Notes under the pieces: generated by a model
The model's database searches: none
What the model saw: the letters and a program-made list of their open reading frames with translations, nothing else
Told to the model about the DNA's origin: nothing
Shown here: positions 48,401-59,880 of the stretch, in pieces
Layout of the letters: every line of letters starts with the position of its first letter
Position numbering within the stretch: the first letter of the stretch is position 1
NCBI GenBank assembly: GCA_008009225.1
Contig: CM017761.1
Span: 72,234,694-72,298,693, forward strand
DNA length: 64,000 nt
Source: Acer yangbiense
Lineage: Eukaryota > Streptophyta > Magnoliopsida > Sapindales > Sapindaceae
Direction: 5' to 3'
Program-made: the position numbers and the translations under genes

Positions 48401-48599
48401 AAATTTTGCGAGACTACATGGAGAAGGAAGAGTCAGAATGGAGGAGTGCTTGGTTGGTGCATTGAGAATTGGAGTTCTCTGCTCAATGGAATCTCCAACT
48501 GATCGAATGGAGATGACAGATGTGGTGGCAAAACTATGTGCAATCAGGGAAAACTTTCTCAGCATGAGGACTGGAGATGTCAGGTCAAGTTCCCAATGA
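45404..48599 (+). CDS. LRR receptor-like kinase C, subfamily XII (EFR/XA21 type)
   Basis: Join 45404-48089 and 48184-48599, 1033 residues. Order: leader (SYPTILLWCFSLLLIYSF), LRRNT with FCLWTGVSC, about 22 LRRs, Cys pair LCGGIAELHFPLC, membrane span VVIPVIAAVLILSSVAGFF, and a non-RD kinase (GQGRYGSVY, VAVKV, HGDLKPSN, DFG; APE across the 94-bp phase-1 intron). In exposed LRR positions it differs from A and B, while its last three LRRs, span and kinase are nearly the same as theirs. It is five residues shorter than B, partly from one GNLSNL repeat unit fewer in the kinase. ATG 45404 is the first in frame. Intact. Confidence 0.9.
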
Positions 48600-49744
48600 A
48601 CACCGTAGTCAAATGAATTATGCTTGAGCCTAACTTACAACTCAGGGATCTGGAATGGTTTATTTGTTTCGGCTTTTCAGTAATTCGTTTTTGTGCTTCT
48701 TCTGTTAAGCATAGATACTGTATACTGTATTTGTGGTATGAATTTTGTAACACAATGTAACAAACCGTCCCTAAGGTATTGCAAAATAAACAATGTTTTA
48801 TTTTCAAACACTCTTGAAAATTTTGATTTGATGCTTAATTCAGATTGAAATTGAAATGATTTGTATTCTATCTTCTCTGTTTCTGTTGCATATTTGTAAC
48901 AGATTAATATGATTTTGGATGTTTAGGGCAATCTAGTTTCGTTAAATTTTCCTATACTTTGATCTGGGAACATAAAGACGTCACCAAGTAAGACTAAACT
49001 CGATTCAGCTCACATCATTTATGGTCTAGATGGGAGCCTGGAGTCCATGGATTGATATTGCGGATGGAACAAAGACTTTAGAAGTCAACATTGCAATAAA
49101 ATGTCAAATGGAAACTACGTACATAAGAAAGAACAACTGAGTTTGGAAAGTAGAGAAAGCTACCAAGAAGACCAAAGTTGGTTGAGGCACAACATCATAT
49201 TATAAGTCTTATTGGTGGGGCTTGGAGTCCATGGATACAACAAAGACTTTTCGAAGTCTACGTTGGTGACATAGAGATATTGGCTGATATTGTTGACAAG
49301 TCCTGTTATGACATTTTCTCCCAGTTGGCCTTATATAAGCTCTGATGATATATAGGCCACTTTTACAGATCACAAATTGGTTTCCAACTACAAATTTCCA
49401 AGCTATACCTGGATTTGTAGGGGCCAGTCATTTCTATCGAAAAAAGGGCCCTTGTTTTTATAAAGCCCGGGCATTACAAAAACAACAAATTGAGGGTTTT
49501 GATGCCCAATTCGTTTTATTTAATTTTTTTTTCAGACTATACCCAATTTTATTAGGGTTTTATTTTCCTCAATTTTCTGTTCTATTGAGTAATTTCTTTT
49601 CGGGTTAAAAAAATAAAAGTTGAAGCAATTCTCACCAGTTGATGTAAAAAAATGAATGTCTTTACTTTGTCAACTTTTCCAGTAAAAATGAATTCAATTA
49701 TGCATTGATCCTCACAACTAACCTTTGAGTGGTGGATTGATTGA
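48600..49744. other. 3' flank of gene C and RLK-flank repeats
   Basis: The shared 3' flank covers 48600-48800. Palindrome-motif variants occur at 49073-49087 and 49244-49259 (AGACTTTTCGAAGTCT). The stretch 49421-49620 does not match the other flanks and may be an unrecognised insertion. No gene is seen. Confidence 0.5.
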
Positions 49745-50290
49745 CGATAACAAATTTCCAGAGTAGAGTAATGTTCTGCTTGATAATGATTTGATTACCC
49801 ATGTAAGTGACTTTGGATTAGCAAAATATCTGTCAGATCACTTAGGTATTACTATTCACTTACTATAACTTAATGAATTCAATTTTTTTTTTAGAGTACG
49901 CCAGTACGGTATGGGCAGTGATATGTCCATGCCGGGAGACATTTACTGCTATGGAATTCTCTTGCTAGAGATGTTCACTGAGTAGCATATTTAGTGATTG
50001 TCAAACTCTCCATGAATTTGTCAAGATGACTTTACCGGAAAGAGTGACGGAGATTTTTGAACTTTCACTGCTTCTAGAAGTAGGAGCTGGCATCAACAAC
50101 AATGTTGAAAATTCTGCTAGTAGACAAGGTGAAGGCAGAGGCAGAATTGAGGAATGCTTGGTTGCTGTGCTGAGAATTGGTGCTCTTTGGAATCTCTAGC
50201 TGAAAGAATGCAAATGACTGATGTTGCGGCAAAATTGTCTGTAGTTAGGGAGAAGTTTCTAGGGAGTAAAATTTGATATGTTAGAGAAGT
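49745..50290 (+). pseudogene. RLK kinase C-terminal relic
   Basis: It reads VLLDNDLITHVSDFGLAKYL (49768-49840), then after an intron-like gap GMGSDMSMPGDIYCYGILLLE, a TAG, LPERVTEIFE, VENSASRQGEGRGRIEECLV and AERMQMTDVAAK. It is a sister of the relic at 41692-42800 but keeps more of the end. It has stops and a shift, and no LRR part. Confidence 0.7.
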
Positions 50291-51385
50291 TGGGTTAATG
50301 CTTGGTGATCACAACATTGAAATGAATAATATAATCCTGAGATTTTTCATTGTACTCTCATCAGAGATTCTCAAACATATTTACTTTCTCCACCTACTGT
50401 CAGGTTCTTGTTATTCATCAATAAAATTTGAAAATGATCAAAATAAATTTGAACCTTGTTAAGGATTCTGTAAGTTATCTTAACAATTATTACTCTCTCT
50501 TGGGACAGAATTGATTGATGATAACAGTTTTCCAGAGCAGAGACACAAAGCTATGCTGACATGCTGCAAAATTTTCCAGGCCTGTTTGGAAAATGAATGA
50601 CTTGTCAACTTTACCAGTAAAAATTGTATTCAATTATGGCATTGATCAGCAACAATACCTTCTGAACTCATGCCATACAAGTGTGTATACTTGACTTGAG
50701 TGTGTGGTGGAGTCGAAAATTCATTGATGATAACAGCTTTCCAGAGCAGAGACAAAGTTATGAAGACTTAAGTTAATTTTCCATGGAAACTACATCAGAA
50801 AGAACAAGAGTTTGGAAACTAGAGAAAGCTGCCAAGAAGACTGAAGTTAATCCATGGATTGTGGTTATGGACACAACAAAGACTTTAGAAGTCTACATTG
50901 ATGACATAGTGTGAGTGGCTGATAATGTGGAGAAGTCCAAACCACAAATCTTGCTATGTCATTTTAGCTTTGATGATATATAGGCCACTTTTATGGATCA
51001 CAAATTGGTTTCCAAGCTCAACCCATCGTGCACGATGCTTCATGGGAGCAATATGAAAAAGGTATGTGTCCAGTGGGTAATTGACTGATGATAGCAAATT
51101 TTCCTGAGCAGAGATACAAACTGCTCTGATATGAGCAGGTAATAAAAATTGGATTCAATTATGTCATTATCCTGTCAAATACCTTTATCAAATTGACTCA
51201 TGCCATTAAAGGGTGGACTTGACTTTAGTGTGTTGTGGGGCGCCAATTGTCTCAATCTCTCTTTGGAGTTACTGAATTTCGTCTGAGAGATATTGCTTTA
51301 AATGAATTATGGAAAAATTGTGTGGAGAGCCTTGGAATTCTACCAAGAGACAAACCGTGTCGACTACTAACATAAACACCAAACA
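50291..51385. other. RLK-flank repeats upstream of gene D
   Basis: The palindrome AGACTTTAGAAGTCT lies at 50880-50894. The same sequence words occur at 42830-43200 and 44230-44520. From about 51320 on it becomes nearly identical to the gene C promoter. No gene is seen. Confidence 0.5.
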
Positions 51386-51421
51386 TTGACTCCTCTTCAT
51401 GATCAGTTTCCTGTATAAATT
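51386..51421 (+). promoter_or_regulatory. Gene D core promoter: W-box-like TTGAC and TATA box
   Basis: TTGACT begins at 51386 and TATAAATT at 51414-51421, with the same spacing as in gene C. Confidence 0.55.
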
Positions 51422-51478
51422 AAACCCCCTCTCACTGGCTTGAAATACGCATTCGCACAAAATCAAAGCCTTGCAAAA

Positions 51479-53018
51479 ATGCTTAGTTCCATTAGCTACC
51501 CTACCATTCTTCTATGGTGCTTCAGCTTGTTGCTCATCTATAGCTTTTCTACCCTCTCCAATGCCTCGTTAATCAACACAAATGAGACAGATCGCCTTGC
51601 ATTACTTGCCATTAAGGCACAACTTCATGATCCATTAGGAGTCACGAGCTCATGGAACAATTCTGTACCTTTTTGTCTTTGGACAGGTGTTTCATGTGGT
51701 CGTCGGCACCAAAGGGTCACCAATTTGGATATAAGAAACCAAAGTATAGGAGGTCATTTATCACCATTTATAGGGAACCTCAGCTTCCTCAAGACAATCC
51801 ATATCGAAGACATGTTTTATGGTGAGATTCCCCATGAAATCGGTCGCTTGTTCAGGCTTAAAACTCTAATAGTTGCCAATAATTCATTTTCAGGTACAAT
51901 TCTAACCAATTTGTCGCACTGCTCTAACCTCGTCGTGTTTCATGCCTATGGAAACAAGTTTGTGGGAGAAATCCCGGCAGAGATAGGCAACTTGTTGAAG
52001 CTTGAGAGACTGTCCTTTGGTTTGAACTATCTAACAGGAGAAGTCCCAGCTTCCATGGGGAATCTTTCAGCTTTGCAAGTGCTTTATTTAGCATCAAACA
52101 ACTTGGGCAGGAGAATTCCTGATACCCTTGGCCAACTTAGAGGCTTAGTGCGTGTCACTTTAGCTGTAAATCAATTTTTTGGTATGGTTGCTGATTCAAT
52201 TTATAACCTCTCTTCCCTTGGGCATTTTAATCTTGCATACAACAGACTCCATGGAAGTTTACCATTCAACATAGGTTTTACTCTTCCAAACCTGGAAAGC
52301 TTTGTCATTGCTGACAATAATTTTACTGGTTCTCTCCCTGCTTCTATTACTAATGCTTCAAATCTTGCAGTACTTAACATCTCTACAAATAACTTCAGAG
52401 GGAAAGTGTCATTTGATTTTAGTGTCCTCACTAATCTATCATGGATTGATTTGGGAGAAAATAATTTGGGGACGGGAACATCGGGTGATTTTGAATTTCT
52501 GACAAGTTTAGTAAACTGTAACAGATTGGAAATTCTTGCTTTACATAAAAATCAATTTGGAGGAATGCTACCACATTCTGTAGCCAACCTCTCAACCACT
52601 ATGACCACCTTAGCAATAGGATCTAATCAAATATTTGGCACCATACCTCTAGGAACAGAAAATCTTGTCAGACTAACTGCACTTGGCTTGGAGTATAACC
52701 AATTAACAGGCACTATCCCTCCTACTATTGGTCAGCTTAAGAACTTACAGATACTATTCTTGCATTATAATAAATGACAAGGTAGCATTCCAAACTCTCT
52801 AGGTAATCTAACAATACTGAACAAACTTTCTCTGCATTCCAATAATTTGGATAATCTTCTTAGTGGCCGTTTTCCTTCAGAAGTGGGCAGCTTGAAGAAT
52901 CTTGTTGAATTGGATATCTCTAAAAACCAATTCTCTAGGGAGATTCCTGTTACTCTAGGTAGTTGCACAAGCTTAGAGTATCTTGTTTTGCAGGGAAATT
53001 CTTTCAGTGGGAACATTT
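51479..53018 (+). pseudogene. LRR-RLK D, 5' part (LRR ectodomain), broken
   Basis: From ATG 51479 the leader and LRRNT are almost the same as in gene C up to about 51800; the LRRs then diverge sharply. The frame stops at TGA 52775-52777, where the sister genes have a Leu codon (LxGSIP). Past the stop the LRR frame continues (GSIPNSLGN, then SNNL joined to DNLLSG). About 45 residues are missing there relative to gene C. At 53019 a copia element cuts the gene after SFSGNI. No functional receptor can come from it, though a truncated LRR protein of 432 residues could. Confidence 0.85.
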
Positions 53019-53202
53019 TGTTAGAATATTATGATTAATTAGGAAGATTGTATAGTTGCTTATTTGATTTGTTTAGCTTAGAATCAATTAGCTTCTTTGT
53101 AGGTATTTGTTTCCTATTGTATCTCTATTTCCTAATTGTAATTCTCCTATAAATTACCTCCTATATGGAGACGAATAATATAACAAACACTCAATTTGTT
53201 CA
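53019..53202 (+). repeat. Left LTR of E2
   Basis: 184 bp, TGTTAGAATATTATGATT to CTCAATTTGTTCA. It has lost one A near 53058 and has one extra T near the end relative to the right LTR. Confidence 0.85.
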
Positions 53203-54160
53203 TGGTATCAGAGCCAAAACAAATTGTTTAGGGTTCTTGATCTACTACTTCTTTTTCTACAATTCTTCTTTTTCTTCTACCGGCACTGTTTAACAAAAAA
53301 AAATAAAAAAATTCTAGTACCTGTTGCTCTCTTTTTCGGTGAGCCTTACCACCGGCATCTCGTCGGACTTCCTGACAGCCTATCACGTCGCCGGTCATCC
53401 TAAACCTAACTAGTGACCCGCGTTACTTCAACTTGCGAGACTTCCTCGTGACCCGACCCAATCGTGTCAGTTTCCTCTTTCTCCAACAGCGACCCGTGTC
53501 GCCGATCTTTCGACAGCAACCCACGCCGACGTCGTACGTCGCCGCCGATCATCCTACCAGATCTGGTGACCCACGTCGCCTTTGTGTTTACTTCGTGACC
53601 CGACCCGACCCGGTCGATTCTTCTTCAACAGAGACCCACGTCGTATCTTCTACTTCAATCAGCGACCCACGTGTGCTGCCGACCTTCTCGTGCCTCCATC
53701 AGACCAGTCCTGTTGGTCTCTTAAATTGATCTAGGTTTTCTTCTTTGAACTCAGTTATATTGTTTAGTTTACATTCGTTTTTTGTTTTATTGTTGAAATC
53801 GGTCGACTTTGAACCGTTAAAAATAATAATAATAATAATAATAATAAACAGAAGAAAAAAAGAAAAAAAAATCAGAAAAAAAAAAAAAAAAAAAACTGCT
53901 ACAGTACTTCATCTACCGTACCTGCTACAATGCTCAGCTACCGTACCTGCTACAGTACTTTTATCTACCGTACCTGCTACAGTGCTCATCTACGTACCTT
54001 CTACAGTATTGCTACAGTACTTTTATCTACCATACCTGCTACAGTACTTTGCCAGATTTACTGCTCCACTACTAAACTACGGATTTTCTATTCCAACTAC
54101 TGGATTTACTGTTCCGTTACCAAACTCCGGGTATTTTCTATTCTTTTGCTTCCACTGCTA
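53203..54160 (+). repeat. E2 leader with TGCTACAGTA minisatellite
   Basis: The same leader as E1 but with one copy of the 126-bp unit, an extra stretch at 53735-53895 with (AAT)n and A runs, and a longer array of CTGCTACAGTA / CTACCGTACC units (53895-54045). No gag motifs. Confidence 0.6.
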
Positions 54161-54162
54161 CT

Positions 54163-57100
54163 ATGTTTGGTTCAGGTACATTTCATTCTGCTTTCAGTAC
54201 TTCTACAATTTCTAGTAATAATACTTGGATAATTGGTTCTGGTGCAACAGATCACATGACTTTTGATTCTCGAAAATTTAATCATTATAGTTCAACCGAA
54301 ACATGTAGTGTGTCATATGCTGATGGTACACCCACCCCAGTTAATGGGGCTGGATCTCTATCATTAACTTCATCTTTACACTTGTCATCTGTTTTACATG
54401 TGCCTACCTTATCTAATAACTTAATCTCTATCAGTCAGATCACTAAATCTCTTAACTGCACTGTCACCTTTTGGCATACTCATTGTGTGTTTCAGGACAT
54501 TCACACCAAGGAGACGATTGGAACTGGTAGGGAAAAAGGGGGGTTGTACTACTTTACAACAGATAGTACTTTGGGCTCTTCACGCTCATCTAGTCAACCT
54601 CATAGAGTAGTACAAGTCAACTTTGATAAGGAAAGTAATATCTATCTCTGGCATAGACGTTTAGGACATTGTTCATTTTGGTACCTTAAGTTTTTATTTC
54701 CATCATTGTTTACTGGTTAAAATAATTTTCAATGTGAAACATGTGTTTTGTCAAAACATCATCGCACTGTTTTTCCTTCTAGCAATAATAATAGGAGCTC
54801 TATGCCATTTTCTCTTGTCCATTCTGATGTATAGGGTCCCTCTAATGTTGTGTCTGTATCTGGTATGCGTTGGTTTGTTACATTTATTGATGATTGCACA
54901 CGTATGACTTGAATTTTCCTTTTAAAAAATAAAAGTGATGTATGTGATGTTTTTCAAAAATTTTATCACATGGTCTACACACAGTTTCATAAGAAAATTC
55001 AAGTTTTACGCTCTGATAATGGTGGAGAATATCTCAATCATAATTTCAAAACCTTTTGTTTACAAAACGGAATTCTCCACCAAACATCTTGTGCACATAC
55101 TCCACAATAAAATGGCACAGCTGAGCGTCAAAATCGTCATCTCTTAGAGGTTGCATGATCTTTACCGCTCGAAATGCATATGCCTAAATCTTTTTGGGGT
55201 GATGCTGTCTTATCTGCTGCATATCTCATTAATCGCATGTCATCCAGTGTTCTGTCTTTCCAAACTCCACTACAGTCTCTGTCTCATTACTGTGATATTA
55301 CCTCTGCCTTACATGTTCTCCCTCGGGTCTTTAGGTGTGTGGTATATACACATGTTCATTCTCCTCATCGAGGAAAATTAGACCCGCGTGCCCTTAAATG
55401 TGTCTTTATAGGCTACTCTAGCTCCCAAAAAGGGTACAAATGTTATCATCCTCCGTCTCGTAAGGTGTTCATTTCATAGGATGTTACGTTTTGGGAAAAT
55501 CAGGCGTATTTTTCCCCGGAGACTCCTCTTCAGGAGGGGAATCCGAACTATGAAGAGAAGTCTCCTAAGGTAAAGAGTGATGTACCTATTAATCTAAATG
55601 TGCCTATAAGTCTGTCTCCTGAGAGTGATGTACCTATTGTGCCTACAAATCTGTCTTCTAAAGTAGAAAGTGAGGTACCTAGTAGTCTCACAGAAAAGAT
55701 AGAATCAACTCTAAAGGTGTATGAAAGGCGAAATAAAGGGAAAGAGAAACAGAGGGAGTCAGTTCACATACAAGTGGCACAACCCCTTACTTCCCCTTCT
55801 CCAACACTAGTTCATCAATCGGACTCTGAGGTGGAAAATGCTCATGAGGTAATTCCTAAACACTCTACTTTATCTAATGACTTGTCTAGTGAAAATCACA
55901 CAAATCCTGACCCTAGTCTATCTACTAGACGGTATCTTAGCTAGTCGAGAACATAGACCACCTTTACGGTTTGGTTTTTCCCCTGAGCGACCTCCAGCAG
56001 ATAGTAAGGCCCTTTACTCTATTATTGATTACACCTCAACTCACAGACTATCTAAAACCTTTAAAGCTTTTGCACATCAATTATCCTATGTATCTATTCC
56101 TAGTAAATTGCAGGATGCACTGACAGATCAGAATTGGGTCCAAGCCATGGATGAGGAGATGAAAGCTTTACAGAAAAATTGTACTTGGGAGATAGTGGAT
56201 CTACCTAAAGGAAAAAAGGCCGTTGGGTGTCGATGAGTCTATACCATTAAGCACAGAGCAAATGGCACAATTGAAAGGTACAAGGCTAGGTTGGTTGCCA
56301 AGGGTATACTCAGACTTACAGGGTTGACTACCAGAAGACATTTGCTCTAGTAGCCAAGTTAAACACTGTTAGGGTACTTCTATCATTGGCAGTGAACTTG
56401 GATTGGCCATTGAAACAGTTCGATGTGAAGAATGCTTTCCTACATGGGGAACTCAGTGAAGAAGTCTATATGGAGCTCCCTTCCGGTTCAGAGTCTCAAA
56501 TTGGCAAAGTATGTAAGCTAAAAAGGGCTCTTTACGGACTGAAACAATCACCTAAAGCCTGGTTTGGGCGATTCAGTACGTCCATGAGGAGGTTCGGGTA
56601 CCATCAAAGTAACTCGGATCACACCTTATTCTTCAAAAGAAAAGGTGATAAGATCACTGTTCTAATTGTTTATGTTGACGATATGATTGCCACAGGAAAT
56701 GATGATCTAGAGATGACTGCTCTTCAAAGTTACTTGGCTATGGAGTTTGAAATGAAAGATCTGGGATTGCTAAGGTGCTTTCTGGGAATTGAGGTGGCCC
56801 GATCAAAACATGGGATTTTCCTCAGTCAACGAAAGTATGTTCTTGATCTGCTTACAGAAACTGGGATGCTTGCTAGCAAACTAGCAGATACCCCTATGAA
56901 TCAGAATCACAAGTTATGTGAGTGTCCGATCCATGTCACCTTGATCAAACCCCAACAAACAAGGAAAGATATCAGAGACTTGTAGGTAAGCTTATCTACC
57001 TTTCACATACACGTCCTGATATTGCTTATGCAGTGAGCGTGGTGAGCCAGTTTATGCATGCTCCCACTAAAAGCCACATGAATGCGGTTCTTCGAATTCT

Positions 57101-57641
57101 AAGGTATTTGAAAGGGGCTCCTGGTAGAGGATTAATGTTCTCTCGACATGAACACTTGGGCATCGAGGGATACACGGATGCTGATTGGGCTAGGAATGCC
57201 AGTGACCGAAGATCTACGTCCGGTTATTTCACCTTTGTAAGAGGTAACCTTGTCACTTGGAGGAGTAAGAAACAGATTGTGGTGTCACGATCTAGTGCTG
57301 AAGCAGAATTCCGAGGGATCGCCCAAGGAATCACTGAATTACTATGGTTGAAGAACTTATTAGGTGATTTGGGATTTCACCCAAAGGATAGCATGAAGCT
57401 ATATTGTGATAATAAAGCTTCTGTACAGATTGCCAATAATCCTATTCAACATGATCGTACCAAACATGTGGAGATTGATCGATTCTTCATCAAAGAGAAA
57501 TTAGAAGAAAAAATAATTGAGCTTCCGCATGTACCAAGTAAGGATCAACTTGCAGATATCCTTACAAAGGCCATTAATGGGAGGAACTTTCATGACTCAA
57601 TTAGCAAGTTGGGCATGAGTGACATTTATGCACCAACTTGA
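54163..57641 (+). pseudogene. E2 pol remnant
   Basis: It has the same domain order as E1. The protease site reads GSGATDHM (Asp lost). Stops lie at 54718, about 54832, 54910, 55108, 55156, 55477 and 56234. Frame shifts lie at a four-base insertion near 55937, near 56303, and a five-base insertion near 56927. RT YVDDM and RNase H YTDADWA are still readable; the last frame ends at 57641. Nearly all the stops are C to T or G to A relative to E1. Confidence 0.85.
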
Positions 57642-57648
57642 GGGGGAG

Positions 57649-57832
57649 TGTTAGAATATTATGATTAATTAGGAAGATTGTATAGTTGACTTATTTGATT
57701 TGTTTAACTTAGAATCAATTAGCTTCTTTGTAAGTATTTATTTCCTATTGTATCTCTATTTCCTAATTGTAATTCTCCTATAAATTACCTCCTATATGGA
57801 GACGAATAATATAACTAACACTCAATTGTTCA
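57649..57832 (+). repeat. Right LTR of E2
   Basis: 184 bp, ending CTCAATTGTTCA before CATTC. Confidence 0.85.
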
Positions 57833-59352
57833 CATTCCTCCTTCTCTTAGCTCTTTGAAAAGCATTAAATATCTAGATTTCTCTTCCAACATTTTTTCTG
57901 GTCAAATTCCAAAATATTTTGAGAATCTATCCGTCTTAGAATACTTGAACCTGTCTTACAATGACTTTGAGGGAGAAGTACCAACGGAAGGAGTTTTCAG
58001 CAATGCGACAAGAGTTTCTCTTACTGGAAATGTGAAGCTTTGTGGGGGTTTACCTGAATTTCATTTACCGCCATGCCACTTCAAAAGACCAAAGAAATCA
58101 CATATCACTCTTCACATAGTTCTTATTCCTGTGATTGTTTCGAGTTTTATCTTATTATCAACATTCTCCATTATTGTTATAATTTCTCAAAGAAGGAAAC
58201 ACAAGAAAGAATCTTCTACCATGTTGCATGCGGAAGAACAGTTTCCCATGGTTTCTTATGCAGAGATGAGCAAGGCAACTAATGAATTTTCACCATCCAA
58301 CATGATTGGTCAAGGGAGCTATGGTTCTGTGTACAAGGGAATTTTGGGTGAAAACAGAATGATTGTTGCAGTGAAGGTAATAAATCTTCAACGAAAAGGG
58401 GCTTCTAAGAGTTTTATGGCTGAATGTCAAGCGTTAAGAAATATTCGCCATCGAAATCTCATCAAAATCATCACCATTTGCTCAAGCATAGATTTTAAAG
58501 GGACTGATTTCAAAGCTCTAGTTTACGAGTACATGCAAAATGGAAGTTTAGAAGAGTGGCTGCACCAAAGCGAAAATCAAGTCAACTTGAGCAATTTGAG
58601 TTTGATCCAGAGACTCAATATTGCCATCGATATGGCTTCTGCAATAGAATATCTTCATCATCATTGCCAACAACCAATTGTTCATGGTGATCTAAAGCCA
58701 AGCAATGTTTTGCTTGATCATGACATGGTCGCACATGTGGGTGACTTTGGGCTAGCAAGATTTCTATCAGAGAACCAAATTAGTACTCAATCCGGCACCC
58801 AGTCAAGTTCAATTGGGATAAAAGGAACTGTTGGCTACGTTGCCCCAGGTAACTCTTCCATGCTTCATATTTTGATATGAATAATTAATATTGAATTCTG
58901 TTACTATATCTAATTTTATAAATCAACATGTTTTTTTAGAGTATGGTATGGGTAGTCAAGTGTCCATGCCAGGAGATGTGTACAACTTTGGAATTTTCTT
59001 GCTGGAGATGTTCACGGGAAAGCGTCCGACAGATAGCATGTTTCACGGTGGGCTAATCCTCCATGATTTTGCCAAGATGTCTTTGCCAGAAAGAGTGATG
59101 GAGATTGTTGAACCTTCACTTTTGCTGGATATAACAATTGACAACAACGTTGAAAAATTTGCGAGACTACATGGAGAAGGAAGAGTCAGAATCAAGGAGT
59201 GCTTGGTTGGTGTACTGAGAATTGGAGTTCTCTGCTCTGTGGAATCTCCAGCTGATCGAATGGAGATGACGGATGTTATGGCAAAGTTATGTGCAATCAG
59301 GGAAAACTTTCTCAATAGGAGGACAGGAGATGTCAGGCTAAGTTCTCGATGA
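57833..59352 (+). pseudogene. LRR-RLK D, 3' part (last LRRs, membrane span, kinase)
   Basis: Exon 57833-58848 continues the LRR frame (PPSLSSLKSIKYLDFSSN), then Cys pair LCGGLPEFHLPPC, membrane span (IVLIPVIVSSFILLSTFSI), and a non-RD kinase with GQGSYGSVY, VAVKV, HGDLKPSN and DFG. The intron is 91 bp and exon 2 runs 58940-59352. Apart from the copia element this half has no stops. Its juxtamembrane part differs clearly from A-C while the kinase catalytic part is close. It could only be expressed from a promoter in E2's right LTR. Confidence 0.85.
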
Positions 59353-59880
59353 TCACCTTTTTGAAGGTTGACGCCCACTTACCAACTCAGGGTTCTGGAA
59401 TGATTAAGAGTTCTGTTGTTTTCATTTCAGCTTTTCTGTAATTTGTTTTTGTGCTTCCTTTGTTAAGCATTTGTAGCTACTGTCTACTGTATTTGTGGTA
59501 TGAATTTTACAACACATTAGTATATTTGTTATGAAAAATGTAACAAACCGTCTGTAAGGTATTGCAATATATACAATGTTTGTGTTTTACGAAAAAATGA
59601 ATGATTTTACTTGTAAGTGTAGACTTGACTTGAGTGTGGTGGATCTGAAAATTGATGAATGCATTTTAATTGAAAAAATGAATGATTTTAGCCATATCTA
59701 AGCTCTGATGATATATATACAAACTGCTGGTTTCCAACTACAAATTTCCAAGCTATGCCTGGACTTGGATTTGCTCAACCCATCGTGCGCAATGCTTCAT
59801 GGAGAATTGGAGACTGTTACTGCTATGATATGATTATATGTTGGTAATTATACTTTAGAACAAAAGTCACAAACCAATAT
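59353..59880. other. 3' flank of gene D
   Basis: The shared 3' flank (59380-59560), then 59575-59670, which matches 30000-30110, then upstream-type words (59730-59800). No gene is seen. Confidence 0.5.

Larger units (their letters stand above)
53019..57832 (+). mobile_element. Ty1/copia LTR element E2 (4814 bp), older relative of E1
   Basis: The LTRs 53019-53202 and 57649-57832 are 184 bp each and differ at about six positions. The primer site is TGGTATCAGAGC at 53203, the purine tract GAGGGGGAG, and the target duplication CATTT/CATTC (53014-53018 and 57833-57837, one mismatch). It is the same family as E1, with the same lack of gag. The LTR differences and the larger number of pol stops make it older than E1. 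It sits in the same orientation as gene D. Confidence 0.9.
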
